From: an uncultured Clostridia bacterium
GTDB lineage: Bacteria > Bacillota > Clostridia > Christensenellales > Borkfalkiaceae
DNA length: 64,000 bases
NCBI GenBank assembly: GCA_934254825.1
Contig: CAKQMB010000013.1
Span: 1 to 64,000 of the forward strand
Direction: 5' to 3'
The notes below the pieces were generated by a model. It was given only the letters and a program-made list of their open reading frames with translations. It was not told the DNA's origin and did not search any database. Position 1 is the stretch's first letter; each line of letters begins with the position of its first letter. A program made the translations under genes and the position numbers. Positions 1 to 8,347 of the stretch are shown piece after piece.

Positions 1-107
1 GACTGCACCGCGATTTTTACAGTTTTAACGTTTTTAAGTTCGTCGCCGCTAAGGACGAGTTTTGTTTTTTTATCCGCGAGAATCACTCTCGGAAACAATT
101 TAAGCAT
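1..107 (-). CDS. Partial unknown CDS, N-terminal part only
   Basis: The reading frame opens with ATG at 107 and runs off the left edge, giving 35 residues that begin MLKLFPRVILADKK. A GAGGT Shine-Dalgarno lies at 116-120, 8 bases before the start. It lies 15 bp downstream of the esterase gene on the same strand, so it is probably the next gene of the carbohydrate operon. The visible residues are too few to assign a family. Confidence 0.6.
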   Translation of the reverse strand, partial: MLKLFPRVILADKKTKLVLSGDELKNVKTVKIAVQ

Positions 108-122
108 TTTTAATTACCTCTG

Positions 123-752
123 TTATCTGCTTTGCGAAAGCAACCACTTGTAAAGTTCGGGCGTGGCGTAAGCCTGAGTCCAACTGTCGTGACAACAGTT
201 ATCGTAAAGCGTAAGTTTGACTTTCCCGCCGAATCTGCGCAACTTCTCCGTCATACGGATTGCTTCTTCGACGAAAATAACGTCGTCCTGTATGCCGTGA
301 AATATCCAGAGCGGTATATCTTTTATATGCTCGGCGTTCCAATACATTCCTCCGCCGCAACAGACTATCCCCGCCGCAAACCTGTCGGCAAAAGTCATAA
401 ACAACTGATAAATCGCATAGCCGCCCATACTTATCCCAGAGCCGTAAAATCTGTGTTTATCGGTAAACGGAGCATTATAAATGTAATCGCATAAATCGCG
501 AAGTTCGTCGTAAATATCGAACCAGTTCTGCGCGTAACACTGCGGAATAACTATAAGGCACTTGTTCAGATACTCGTTGCCCTCGTTTTGTCTGTCGATT
601 AGCCCTATATTAGTTTTTATGAGCGACAAATCTCTGCCTCTCGCACCTGCGCCGGGGGTGTGAAAAATTATCGGGTAACGCTCACCTTCAACATAATTTT
701 TCGGATAGGAAATGATGTAATCCAAATTTTTGAAGCGATATTCTTTTACCAT
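123..752 (-). CDS. Alpha/beta hydrolase, dienelactone hydrolase/esterase type
   Basis: A 209-residue alpha/beta-hydrolase with the nucleophile elbow GISMGGYA near residue 107, an acidic stretch IFHGIQDDVIF that should hold the catalytic Asp, and a C-terminal DNCCHDSW holding the likely catalytic His. HTPGAGARG near residue 31 is the usual oxyanion-hole region. There is no signal peptide, so it should act in the cytoplasm. It follows the beta-glucuronidase in the same operon and could remove acyl groups from imported oligosaccharides; this role is inferred from context. Prolyl-oligopeptidase-like peptidase activity is the main alternative. Confidence 0.8.
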   Translation of the reverse strand: MVKEYRFKNLDYIISYPKNYVEGERYPIIFHTPGAGARGRDLSLIKTNIGLIDRQNEGNEYLNKCLIVIPQCYAQNWFDIYDELRDLCDYIYNAPFTDKHRFYGSGISMGGYAIYQLFMTFADRFAAGIVCCGGGMYWNAEHIKDIPLWIFHGIQDDVIFVEEAIRMTEKLRRFGGKVKLTLYDNCCHDSWTQAYATPELYKWLLSQSR

Positions 753-821
753 AAAATTGTCCTTTTTATATTAAAAACAACACTCAAATGTGCGCCTATA
801 AGTCGATTATCCGACTGTTTT

Positions 822-2573
822 CTATTTTTCGATTTTATTTTGCCAACGCTCGCGAAGATAATATGCCGAAAGCTTCGGCTGACGATCCTTGGTAAACACG
901 CCCTTTCTGTTTCCGCCCGGTCTTAAAACTCCCTCACGGGTTTTGAAATCGGCGAAATTCCATACATGTTCGCCTATTACATACGGGATTTCGTCTATAA
1001 CGTCACATGTTTTTTCTATTAAAGCTTTCTGATATTCCTCGGAAAATGCTTCCGCTGTCAACGAATGAAATCCGGAAAGAGCTTCCGCTCCGAATTCCGT
1101 TAAAATTATCGGCTTACCGTACCTGTCGTGATATTTTTCGAATTCGTCCTTATAAAGCCATTCGACGGCGTTTAAATTTGCAAACTCGTCATACCAGCCG
1201 TAATAACGGTTAAGACACATAATATCGACGAGATCCGCACAATAATTTGGCTCGGAAGCCTTTGTGGACTCGACGATAGTTATCGGCAGATCGGTTAATT
1301 TTTTCGCGTGCGTTATAACTTCGCGATAATATTCCATAGCTTTTTCTTCGTATGTCGCCGTTTCGTTTGCAACCGAAAGCATTATCACGGACGGATGATT
1401 TTTATCGCGTTCGATAACAGAAGAAACAACCTGTTTATGAAGCTTTAAAAGGTCGTCGCCCGCCCTGCCCTTTCCAAAGGTAAATCCGCTCCAAAACCCG
1501 ACTCCCGCGGCGGGGCATTCGTCTATCACCATAATACCGTAACGGTCGGCAAGGTCGAGAATTTCCTCTGCATAAGGATAATGACTCGTCCTTACGGAAT
1601 TTGCGTTTATCCACTTCAAAAGCTCGAAATCTCTCACGTTCACTGCGGAATTATTACCCTTCCCCGAAATATTAAAGTCCTCGTGTTTACCGAAACCTTT
1701 CAGATATACAGGCTTGTCGTTAAGGTACAATCCGTTTTTATCGAAGGAAACCTTGCGGATTCCGAAACGCTGTCTATAACAATCGTTCTCCGTCTCTGCA
1801 AGCAAAGTGTACAAATGCGGATTTTCGCACGACCATAAAACGGGATTTTCGATAGTTATATCGCCCGTTTTTGACGAAGCGACTATCCTTTCACCGTCAT
1901 AAACCGTGTATCTAACGATTTTTCCTTCGGTTTTGGTTTCGACGCTTATCTTTCTGTAATCTCCGTCGACAACTGTTTTTATTATTACGTCCTCTATGTT
2001 GTTTTTCGGCACGGAATAAACGATAACGTCGCGATGAATACCCGTAAAATTGTAAAAATCGAATTTTATGATCTGCTTTTCACCCGAAAACTTATCCGAA
2101 ACGTCGAGCGTGTAGGGACCGCTCGTAGTGGTTACGCAAAACTTCCCGTCCGGCTCGACCGCACCCATGGGAAGAGTGTGATTTGTCAATCTGTTGTCGA
2201 CGATAACTGACAATCGGTTGTTTTCCTTTAAATTTTTAAGCGGCAAATCGACGGGAATAAACCCGTTTATCCCCTCGCCTATTTTTTCGCCGTTTAAATA
2301 GACCTCGCATTTGTGGCTTGCCGCGCCTATGCGGAGTCTGTAATTTTCCGACTTCGATACGGGAAGGGAAAACTCGGTCTCGAACAAAACCTTTCCGACG
2401 TAATCGGCAATTTTTTTATCCGTCACGATATCGTTTATGCTCGACGGAACTGCCATAGGCGAGGTTTTATCGGCTTTTTTTATCGGAATATAGTCGTCCG
2501 CAACGGTTTTGTACTCCCATATACCGTTGAGATTGAGAGTCGTTCTGAATTTATTAGACTGTGGATATAACAT
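822..2573 (-). CDS. uidA: Glycoside hydrolase family 2, probable beta-glucuronidase
   Basis: A 583-residue GH2 enzyme. The start at 2573 (MLYPQSNKFR) is preferred because AAGGA lies 9 bases upstream; the open frame extends 23 codons further without a better site. Order: jelly-roll sugar-binding domain (about 1-160), Ig-like domain (about 160-275), TIM barrel. The acid/base Glu lies in LSVANE (about 404) and the nucleophile in ILTEFGAE (about 493). The C-terminal GNRKGVFTKDRQPK carries the Asn-x-Lys pair that in E. coli GUS contacts the glucuronate carboxylate, which separates glucuronidases from beta-galactosidases. It lacks a signal peptide and probably cleaves imported glucuronides. It follows the Ig-like lipoprotein gene. 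The family call is firm; the substrate call rests on the NxK motif. Confidence 0.88.
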   Translation of the reverse strand: MLYPQSNKFRTTLNLNGIWEYKTVADDYIPIKKADKTSPMAVPSSINDIVTDKKIADYVGKVLFETEFSLPVSKSENYRLRIGAASHKCEVYLNGEKIGEGINGFIPVDLPLKNLKENNRLSVIVDNRLTNHTLPMGAVEPDGKFCVTTTSGPYTLDVSDKFSGEKQIIKFDFYNFTGIHRDVIVYSVPKNNIEDVIIKTVVDGDYRKISVETKTEGKIVRYTVYDGERIVASSKTGDITIENPVLWSCENPHLYTLLAETENDCYRQRFGIRKVSFDKNGLYLNDKPVYLKGFGKHEDFNISGKGNNSAVNVRDFELLKWINANSVRTSHYPYAEEILDLADRYGIMVIDECPAAGVGFWSGFTFGKGRAGDDLLKLHKQVVSSVIERDKNHPSVIMLSVANETATYEEKAMEYYREVITHAKKLTDLPITIVESTKASEPNYCADLVDIMCLNRYYGWYDEFANLNAVEWLYKDEFEKYHDRYGKPIILTEFGAEALSGFHSLTAEAFSEEYQKALIEKTCDVIDEIPYVIGEHVWNFADFKTREGVLRPGGNRKGVFTKDRQPKLSAYYLRERWQNKIEK

Positions 2574-2664
2574 AATAAGAAATCCTTGATCGATTTTTAA
2601 AATATTGCCCCGCTCGCGATTAAACGAGCGAGGCAAACGCATGTGATTTTGTGCTTTTAAAATT

Positions 2665-5214
2665 TTACGCTTTTGCGTTCCATGCTATCGTTTTGTTTTC
2701 GCCGTCAATCGTCCAGAACTCCGAATTCCAGCCGTCCGAGGGGAAACTTGCGAAACGTTCGGACTCTTCGACCGTTCCGTCGGAATATGTGAGATAGACG
2801 TACTGCGGAACTTTTCCTCCGCCCATTCCCGTCCAGTCGCAATATCCGTTGGAGTTTCTGAAAAGCTTACCGATGTTGCCGACGCGGAATTCCTTTTTCA
2901 TTCCGATAACCGCAACGTTTGTAAGAAGAGAGTCGTTGCCGAGCGTTCCGATAACCGACTGCGATTTGCAGCTTGCCCATGCGCTGTCGCTTATTTCGCT
3001 CATATCGATTACGACGTTATTCATTACCGCATAGTTCGGAGAGTTATCTTCGTAGTAAGTGAAGAACGGACCGCATATCGACGACGCCCAACCGCCGTTC
3101 GAGCCGGTACCCTGACCGTTGGAAGCAAAGCCCGTGGCAGCGGAATATTTAACGTAAACGTTTTCGAATGTACCGCTTCCTTTATAAACCAAAGATTCGT
3201 CACTTCCGAGCGCAAGATCGGTAAACGCTATATTTTTAACGATACCGCCGTTTATTTCGTGTATAAAGCCCGAATGTTCCTTAGGAATTGCGAGAACGAG
3301 CTTTTTAATCGCATATCCGTTACCGTCGAGGACTCCGCTGAACGCATATTCAACGCCGAATCTGTAATCATGTCTCGCAGACTCCGCGGCTCCGTAGGAA
3401 TTAAACCATTCGCCCGCTTCGATATCCGCGCCGAGACGATAATATCCGCCGCCCTGCATTGTTTCGGAATCGACGTAATCTTTCATTGCACGAAGTTCGT
3501 CGACAGTAGTTATCGTTTTGGTGATAACAAGAGCGTTCAAGGTCATTTCATATTCGGTTTTGTAGTCTTCGTGCTGAATTTCAAACACAACCTTATATCC
3601 GACGTTTCCGTAAGTTCCGATAGTAATGCTATGCGAGAATTTTCCTTCTACAACTTCGACATCGCCGAGCGAAGTTTCTCCCGAATAAAGAGCCGCAGTC
3701 GTATTTTCTCCGTAATATTCCGAGAAATCGAAAGCTATCGCCTTTCCGTTCGCGGCTGCAACGCTTCCGTCATCCGAAACGGTCGCTTCGAGATCGAGCG
3801 TAACGGGATCGAGCGTTTTCTTAACGACAAGCAATTTCCTTTCGCCGCATTTGCACGCCTCGAAAGTAACGCCGTCCTCTTCCGTCGCTTCGCCGAATTT
3901 ATGCGAAGCTGCTATCGATTGAATTTTTTCGGCGGATTTGTAGTTTGCGGTTTCCGCAACGCTTGCTTTTACATAATAAGTTTTGCCCGCTTCGATAACG
4001 GCGCCGAAATCGGCAAGCGCACAGAACGTTTCGCCGTCCGCGGAATAGGTGTAAACAACGGTTCCGTCGGTAGCGGTTGCGCCATAATCATCCGATAAGG
4101 ATTCTCTGCAATGTAGCTCGGCGTTTTCAAGCGAGAAAGTAATCGCGTTTTCGGCTTTCGCTATGCTCACGGTTAAACTCGTTTCCGCAGAGTCGTTATG
4201 ATTTTCGTCACCTTTAACTTTATAATATACCGTATATTCTCCGGCATTTATTGCGGAGGGAAGATTTTCGCTCCATTCGCCGTCCCCGATTTTATACGCG
4301 ATCGTTCCGTGGTCGCTTTCGCCCGCAACAACGAGAGACAAAGCTTCGCCCGTGTAAACGAGGTTTTCTACTGCCTCAGGCGCGGTTTTAACAACCGAAG
4401 CCGCGCGCGCTATCGTTACCGCTACGCTCGCTTCGTCCGAATCGCTGTGATTATCGTCGCCGACGACTTTATAATATACGGTATATTCGCCCGCATTGAT
4501 CGCCGAGGGAAGCGTTTCGCCCCACTCGCCGCCTTCGAGCTTATATGCCATTGCTCCTTCGCTTGTAGAACCTGCGACAATAAGCGTCTGAGCCTCGCCC
4601 GTGTAAACAAGATTTTCCACGGCTACGGGCGCAACCGCAACGGTTGCTTTGGTTTTGTCTATTTTAAAAGAAATCGTTTTTTCGGCGGCTTCGTAGTTTT
4701 CGGTTCCCGCTACGGTCGCTTTAACAAAATATGTTCCCGGCGTCGTGGGTACGTTTTCCGTGTACGTTCCGTTTTCTTCCGCCGAATACGCAAACGAAGG
4801 CGTACCGAATTTCGCGGTAGCGGACGGAGCGTTTGCTTCGCTTCCGTACGTCCAGTCCGAAAGAACGAGACTCGTTATCTCATTAGTCGCTTTGGTTATT
4901 TCGAATTTAAGGGTGAGATTTGCCGAGTCGTCCTCGTCGGGCGTTGCCCATTCGAACTTTTCGGTATCTTTCAGTTTGAGTACAACGTCGTATGTTCCGA
5001 CGTTAATTCCGCCGTTATTCGTAAGCACCTCGTAATTCTCGCTTACCGGAACGACAGCCGTAAGTTTTTCACCCGTATAAACCGCTGAATTTATCTCCGG
5101 CGAATCGAGTTTTGTTTTTTTCGTTTCGTTTACGCCGTCAAAGCACGCGGCGAATACGCCGAGCGTAAAGCTTAAACAAAGAACGATAAAAAGCATTTTT
5201 GTTATCTTTTTCAT
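2665..5214 (-). CDS. Secreted lipoprotein with Ig-like repeats and a C-terminal GLUG-like beta region
   Basis: 849 residues. A type II signal peptide ends in LGVFAAC with Cys24 as the lipidated residue. Residues about 35-360 hold Ig-like/MBG-type modules; two near-identical copies (about 188-268 and 269-353) share VENLVYTGEA and LPSAINAGEYTVYYKV. A CKCGE motif lies near residue 445. The C-terminal third contains FSGVLDGNGYAIKKL and GGIVKNIAF, a GLUG-like/beta-helix signature also found in the lipoprotein at 8348-10243. No catalytic motif was recognised, so it may bind glycan at the cell surface. It sits between nanE and the glucuronidase gene. Confidence 0.75.
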   Translation of the reverse strand: MKKITKMLFIVLCLSFTLGVFAACFDGVNETKKTKLDSPEINSAVYTGEKLTAVVPVSENYEVLTNNGGINVGTYDVVLKLKDTEKFEWATPDEDDSANLTLKFEITKATNEITSLVLSDWTYGSEANAPSATAKFGTPSFAYSAEENGTYTENVPTTPGTYFVKATVAGTENYEAAEKTISFKIDKTKATVAVAPVAVENLVYTGEAQTLIVAGSTSEGAMAYKLEGGEWGETLPSAINAGEYTVYYKVVGDDNHSDSDEASVAVTIARAASVVKTAPEAVENLVYTGEALSLVVAGESDHGTIAYKIGDGEWSENLPSAINAGEYTVYYKVKGDENHNDSAETSLTVSIAKAENAITFSLENAELHCRESLSDDYGATATDGTVVYTYSADGETFCALADFGAVIEAGKTYYVKASVAETANYKSAEKIQSIAASHKFGEATEEDGVTFEACKCGERKLLVVKKTLDPVTLDLEATVSDDGSVAAANGKAIAFDFSEYYGENTTAALYSGETSLGDVEVVEGKFSHSITIGTYGNVGYKVVFEIQHEDYKTEYEMTLNALVITKTITTVDELRAMKDYVDSETMQGGGYYRLGADIEAGEWFNSYGAAESARHDYRFGVEYAFSGVLDGNGYAIKKLVLAIPKEHSGFIHEINGGIVKNIAFTDLALGSDESLVYKGSGTFENVYVKYSAATGFASNGQGTGSNGGWASSICGPFFTYYEDNSPNYAVMNNVVIDMSEISDSAWASCKSQSVIGTLGNDSLLTNVAVIGMKKEFRVGNIGKLFRNSNGYCDWTGMGGGKVPQYVYLTYSDGTVEESERFASFPSDGWNSEFWTIDGENKTIAWNAKA
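4156..4653 (-). repeat. Tandem in-frame repeat coding two Ig-like modules
   Basis: Two consecutive copies of roughly 243-255 bp inside the lipoprotein gene encode modules of 81-85 residues. Shared protein segments include AVENLVYTGEA, LPSAINAGEYTVYYK and GD(D/E)NH. The copies differ at scattered positions, which suggests an old duplication and makes copy number liable to vary between strains. Confidence 0.8.
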
Positions 5215-5275
5215 CTTCTACCTCCCGATCTATTATCTTTTCGCAAATTGTTTTTGCGTTAGATCCAAATTGTTT

Positions 5276-5983
5276 TTATTTATTTCGTTGCGGCAAAGCG
5301 TTCACAAATCTTCGCGTTATGTTCTGCGGACGGGTAATCGCCCCTCCTATAACGGCGGCAAACGCTCCGCATTCGATAACTTTTGTCAATTCATTCGGCT
5401 CCCATATTCCGCCCTCGGCGATAACGCACGCCGAAACCTCTGCGGACACCTTTTCGATAAGGTCGAAATCGGGAATTTTAACGCCTTTCGTATACGACGT
5501 ATATCCCCGCATCGTAGTTCCGATAAAATCGAAACCGAGCTTGTCGGCGTAAATCATTTCGTCGTAATCGGACGTATCCGCCATAAGTATTACAGACGGA
5601 TATTTATCTCTTATCTGCTTTACGAAACTTTCGAGCGTTACGCCGTTCGGTCTGAGTCTGTTCGTTGCGTCTATCGCCATTATGTCGACTCCGACGTTCA
5701 TAAGTTCGTCGACTTCTTTCATCGTCGGCGTTATATACACTTCCGAGCCCGCATAATCGCGTTTTACTATGCCGATAATCGGCAAATCGACGTTCATTTT
5801 GATCTCGGCTATATCTTCCGCCGTGTTCGCTCTTATACCGACGGCTCCGCCTTCCGCCGCCGCTTTCGCAAATCTGCCCATTATAAACGAACTGTGCATC
5901 GGCTCGTTTTCAAGAGCCTGACAGGACACGATAAGTCCGCCTTTTATTTTTCTTTTAATGTCCGCAATATGATTTTCTCGCAT
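5276..5983 (-). CDS. nanE: N-acetylmannosamine-6-phosphate 2-epimerase
   Basis: 235 residues, the usual length of NanE, which interconverts ManNAc-6-P and GlcNAc-6-P in the cytoplasm. Family segments are GGLIVSCQALENEPMH at the N-terminus, GAVGIRANTAEDI, LPIIGIVKRDY, VDIMAIDAT, ILMADTSDYDE and VIAEGGIWEP. The start overlaps the end of the ROK kinase gene by 29 bp, so the two are translationally coupled. The kinase would supply its substrate. No N-acetylneuraminate lyase is seen in the window, so the ManNAc source may not be sialic acid. Confidence 0.95.
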   Translation of the reverse strand: MRENHIADIKRKIKGGLIVSCQALENEPMHSSFIMGRFAKAAAEGGAVGIRANTAEDIAEIKMNVDLPIIGIVKRDYAGSEVYITPTMKEVDELMNVGVDIMAIDATNRLRPNGVTLESFVKQIRDKYPSVILMADTSDYDEMIYADKLGFDFIGTTMRGYTSYTKGVKIPDFDLIEKVSAEVSACVIAEGGIWEPNELTKVIECGAFAAVIGGAITRPQNITRRFVNALPQRNK

Positions 5984-6806
5984 ATTCCGCCACCCCGTAA
6001 ACTCCCGAATTGCCCGACATCGCCGCCGTCTTCAATTCAAATTTATCCCTGTAAGGAAAAGGCAAAATCTCCTTTTCCGCGTTAAGATATTCTATCAATT
6101 TTTCTTTTTGTCTGCTCACGCCGCCGCCTATAACGATAATTTCCGGATCGTAAAACCCGACTATAAGCGAAATTACGTTCATAACTTCATCCGCCCACGC
6201 GGCAATTATTTCCCGCGATGTTTCCGAGCCTCTTTCAGCTTCCTCGAACAGTGTTTTCGCGTCCTTTTCGCCGAGAAAATTCAATGCGGAAACCGACGCT
6301 TTACAGTCGATTATCCCATTGTTTTTCAGTGATTTCAGATAGCCGATCTGCCCCGCGATCCCATGCGTTCCGATCTTAGGAACGCCGTTTTCGACCATAA
6401 CGCCGCCGACGCCGGTTCCGAGCGACAGGTAATAAAAATTTTTATTTTCGTCGGTCGTTTCGGCAATCGCTCCCGCCGCTATATCGTTCAGTACAAAAAC
6501 TTTTACGCCGTAACGATCTTCAAGTATCTGTCTGAGTTTAACGCCCGTATAGTTCGGAATATTTTTGTTTGCGTAACATATCGAACCGTCTTCCGCAACC
6601 ATACCCGCCGTCGATACGGCGATTATATCGAATTTTTCACCGTCGCACAGCCCGAAAACAACTTTAAGAAGTTCTTCCGCGCCAGCTTTTGCCCGAGAAT
6701 CGATTTCGCGTATGTATATCGGTTCGGATATCCGCTTGCCCTCTTCGGCTTCGAACACCCCGTATTTCAGCTTTGTTCCGCCTATATCGAGAGATAGGAT
6801 TCTCAT
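5955..6806 (-). CDS. nanK: ROK-family sugar kinase, probable N-acetylmannosamine kinase
   Basis: 283 residues from the ATG at 6806, which overlaps the upstream stop codon as ATGA; an alternative ATG two codons earlier is possible. DIGGTKLKYGVF is the N-terminal phosphate-binding loop, VLNDIAAGA carries the catalytic Asp region, YLSLGTGVGG the second phosphate motif, and GTHGIAGQIGY the family His. The Cys cluster CxCGxxGC that binds zinc in many ROK proteins is absent; only one Cys follows the His. Coupling to nanE supports ManNAc as substrate; a glucokinase or another hexosamine kinase is possible on sequence alone. Confidence 0.85.
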   Translation of the reverse strand: MRILSLDIGGTKLKYGVFEAEEGKRISEPIYIREIDSRAKAGAEELLKVVFGLCDGEKFDIIAVSTAGMVAEDGSICYANKNIPNYTGVKLRQILEDRYGVKVFVLNDIAAGAIAETTDENKNFYYLSLGTGVGGVMVENGVPKIGTHGIAGQIGYLKSLKNNGIIDCKASVSALNFLGEKDAKTLFEEAERGSETSREIIAAWADEVMNVISLIVGFYDPEIIVIGGGVSRQKEKLIEYLNAEKEILPFPYRDKFELKTAAMSGNSGVYGVAEYARKSYCGH

Positions 6807-8263
6807 ACGCATTTAACTTCGGGATTAAGCATAACGCGCTCCACTATCTCGCTCGTGGTTTCTTTCGTTTCCCATAAACATTCCGCGGCGAAAGCCGTCG
6901 GGAACATTATTTCCTTCTCAAACGCGCCGTACTCGACAAGCAGCTGCACATCGGCGCCGCCTTTCGTGTTTTTCGCGACGACTTCTGTCATTTCCCTTAC
7001 GCAATCGGCGTTTTTGATCCACTCCGCCTGCATATATTTCCAGTACGGAAGTCTGTTTTCATAAAGCGAATTCAACTCTTTTTCGGAATTCTTACCGAGA
7101 ACGAACGGGGCTTTGATATGTTCGAACACATCGTACAATCCTGCATTATCTTCTGCGTCGGCAGGATCGATTCCCGCCCAGTAAAGAGTCGTCATACCTT
7201 TATACACGCACCCGAAACGTTCCGTTTCGCCGCGAAGACGTGTGATTTTGTTCGAAAATTCCTGCGTTTTTTCAAAGGTCTGCACATCCGACGGATTGTA
7301 AGCGTAAGGAAACGCCCCGCAATCCTCCCAGACGATTTTTATCCTTTTATCTACTTTTCCGATCTCGTCTAGATTTGTGTTGACGGATGTTGCGTGCAAA
7401 CCGAATTGAATTTCGAGCGATGGGTATTTTTCGTAAAATTTACCTGCAACGTCGTTCACGAGTTTTGTCACTGCGCCGGCAACGTTCACCCCGTCTATAT
7501 TATCCGCCGCGACCTCGGTGAAAGACTGAAAATAAATTCCGTCCCCGCCCGCGGGCAGAATATTCTCTTCGAAATAACCGAGCGTTTTATCCGCAAACGC
7601 GCTGATTTTATCCTCTCCGAGATATTTTCTGATGTCAACCTTGCAACATTTGTTATCCCAACCCCACGGAAATCCCCAGATAACCCTTATTCCGTAAGAA
7701 TGAGCGCAGTTTACGACTTTTTTTGCGTTTACGGGCATGAAATCGTTCCATATCACAATTTCGTTGAGCTTCAAAAGCGACATATGCCCGAAAAACTTCT
7801 CGTAATCGAAAATGCAATGTCCCCACGTCCATATTCCGCGATTTTTGATAAGCGGCGCGCGTTCGAGCCTGAAAGCAGGCATAATGCAGTTAAACGGCAC
7901 GTCGAAAACTCCTTTGAGATTGACGTTCGGATAAACCTTCATCGCAACGCCGGAAACATATATCGCTATAAAATCGATTGTCCCGTAAAATAACCCTTTT
8001 TTCGTGTTTGCGGTTATTTTTACGGCGTTTTTCCCGCCGTTTTCGTCGACTTCGATAAGATATCCTTCTTCTGCTCCGTCGGCAACTTTGCCCGATTTCA
8101 GAAAAACCGCGTTCTGCTCCGCATAAATATTTTCGTTATAATTTTCAGCCGATATCACCGGGACTATGTAATCAACATATTTTCCGATTTCCGCAGTCAA
8201 TAAATCGACCGCCTCGGCTTCCAAATCTTCGTACGTCTCGCATACGACGATCCATCTTCTCAT
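6803..8263 (-). CDS. Putative glycoside hydrolase with GH20-like N-terminal domain
   Basis: 486 residues without a signal peptide. Residues about 1-105 resemble the alpha/beta domain found ahead of GH20/GH67/GH84 barrels (EGYLIEV, KITANTKKGLFYGTIDF). The remainder looks like a TIM barrel: GIWTWGHCIFDY, LNEIVIWNDF, IRVIWGFPWGWD, GIYFQSFTEV, IKIVWEDCGAFPY. FQSFTEV supplies a Glu on a predicted strand, and VWEDCG a Glu-Asp pair; either could be catalytic but no family motif fixes this. The following kinase gene starts inside its stop codon. Beta-N-acetylhexosaminidase is a reasonable guess given the amino-sugar genes downstream, but it is not proven. Confidence 0.6.
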   Translation of the reverse strand: MRRWIVVCETYEDLEAEAVDLLTAEIGKYVDYIVPVISAENYNENIYAEQNAVFLKSGKVADGAEEGYLIEVDENGGKNAVKITANTKKGLFYGTIDFIAIYVSGVAMKVYPNVNLKGVFDVPFNCIMPAFRLERAPLIKNRGIWTWGHCIFDYEKFFGHMSLLKLNEIVIWNDFMPVNAKKVVNCAHSYGIRVIWGFPWGWDNKCCKVDIRKYLGEDKISAFADKTLGYFEENILPAGGDGIYFQSFTEVAADNIDGVNVAGAVTKLVNDVAGKFYEKYPSLEIQFGLHATSVNTNLDEIGKVDKRIKIVWEDCGAFPYAYNPSDVQTFEKTQEFSNKITRLRGETERFGCVYKGMTTLYWAGIDPADAEDNAGLYDVFEHIKAPFVLGKNSEKELNSLYENRLPYWKYMQAEWIKNADCVREMTEVVAKNTKGGADVQLLVEYGAFEKEIMFPTAFAAECLWETKETTSEIVERVMLNPEVKCV

Positions 8264-8347
8264 ATTTGCTCCGTTTGTTTTTACGTCCGCCGACGCGGCA
8301 ATGCTTTCATCTGTCGCCTGCCGTATCGGCGAATAACGTATGTTTTA

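Noticed and set aside
3259..4098. Plus-strand open frame of 279 codons in the Ig-like lipoprotein gene
   Set aside because: Shadow of a repetitive gene; no ribosome site, no recognisable domain.
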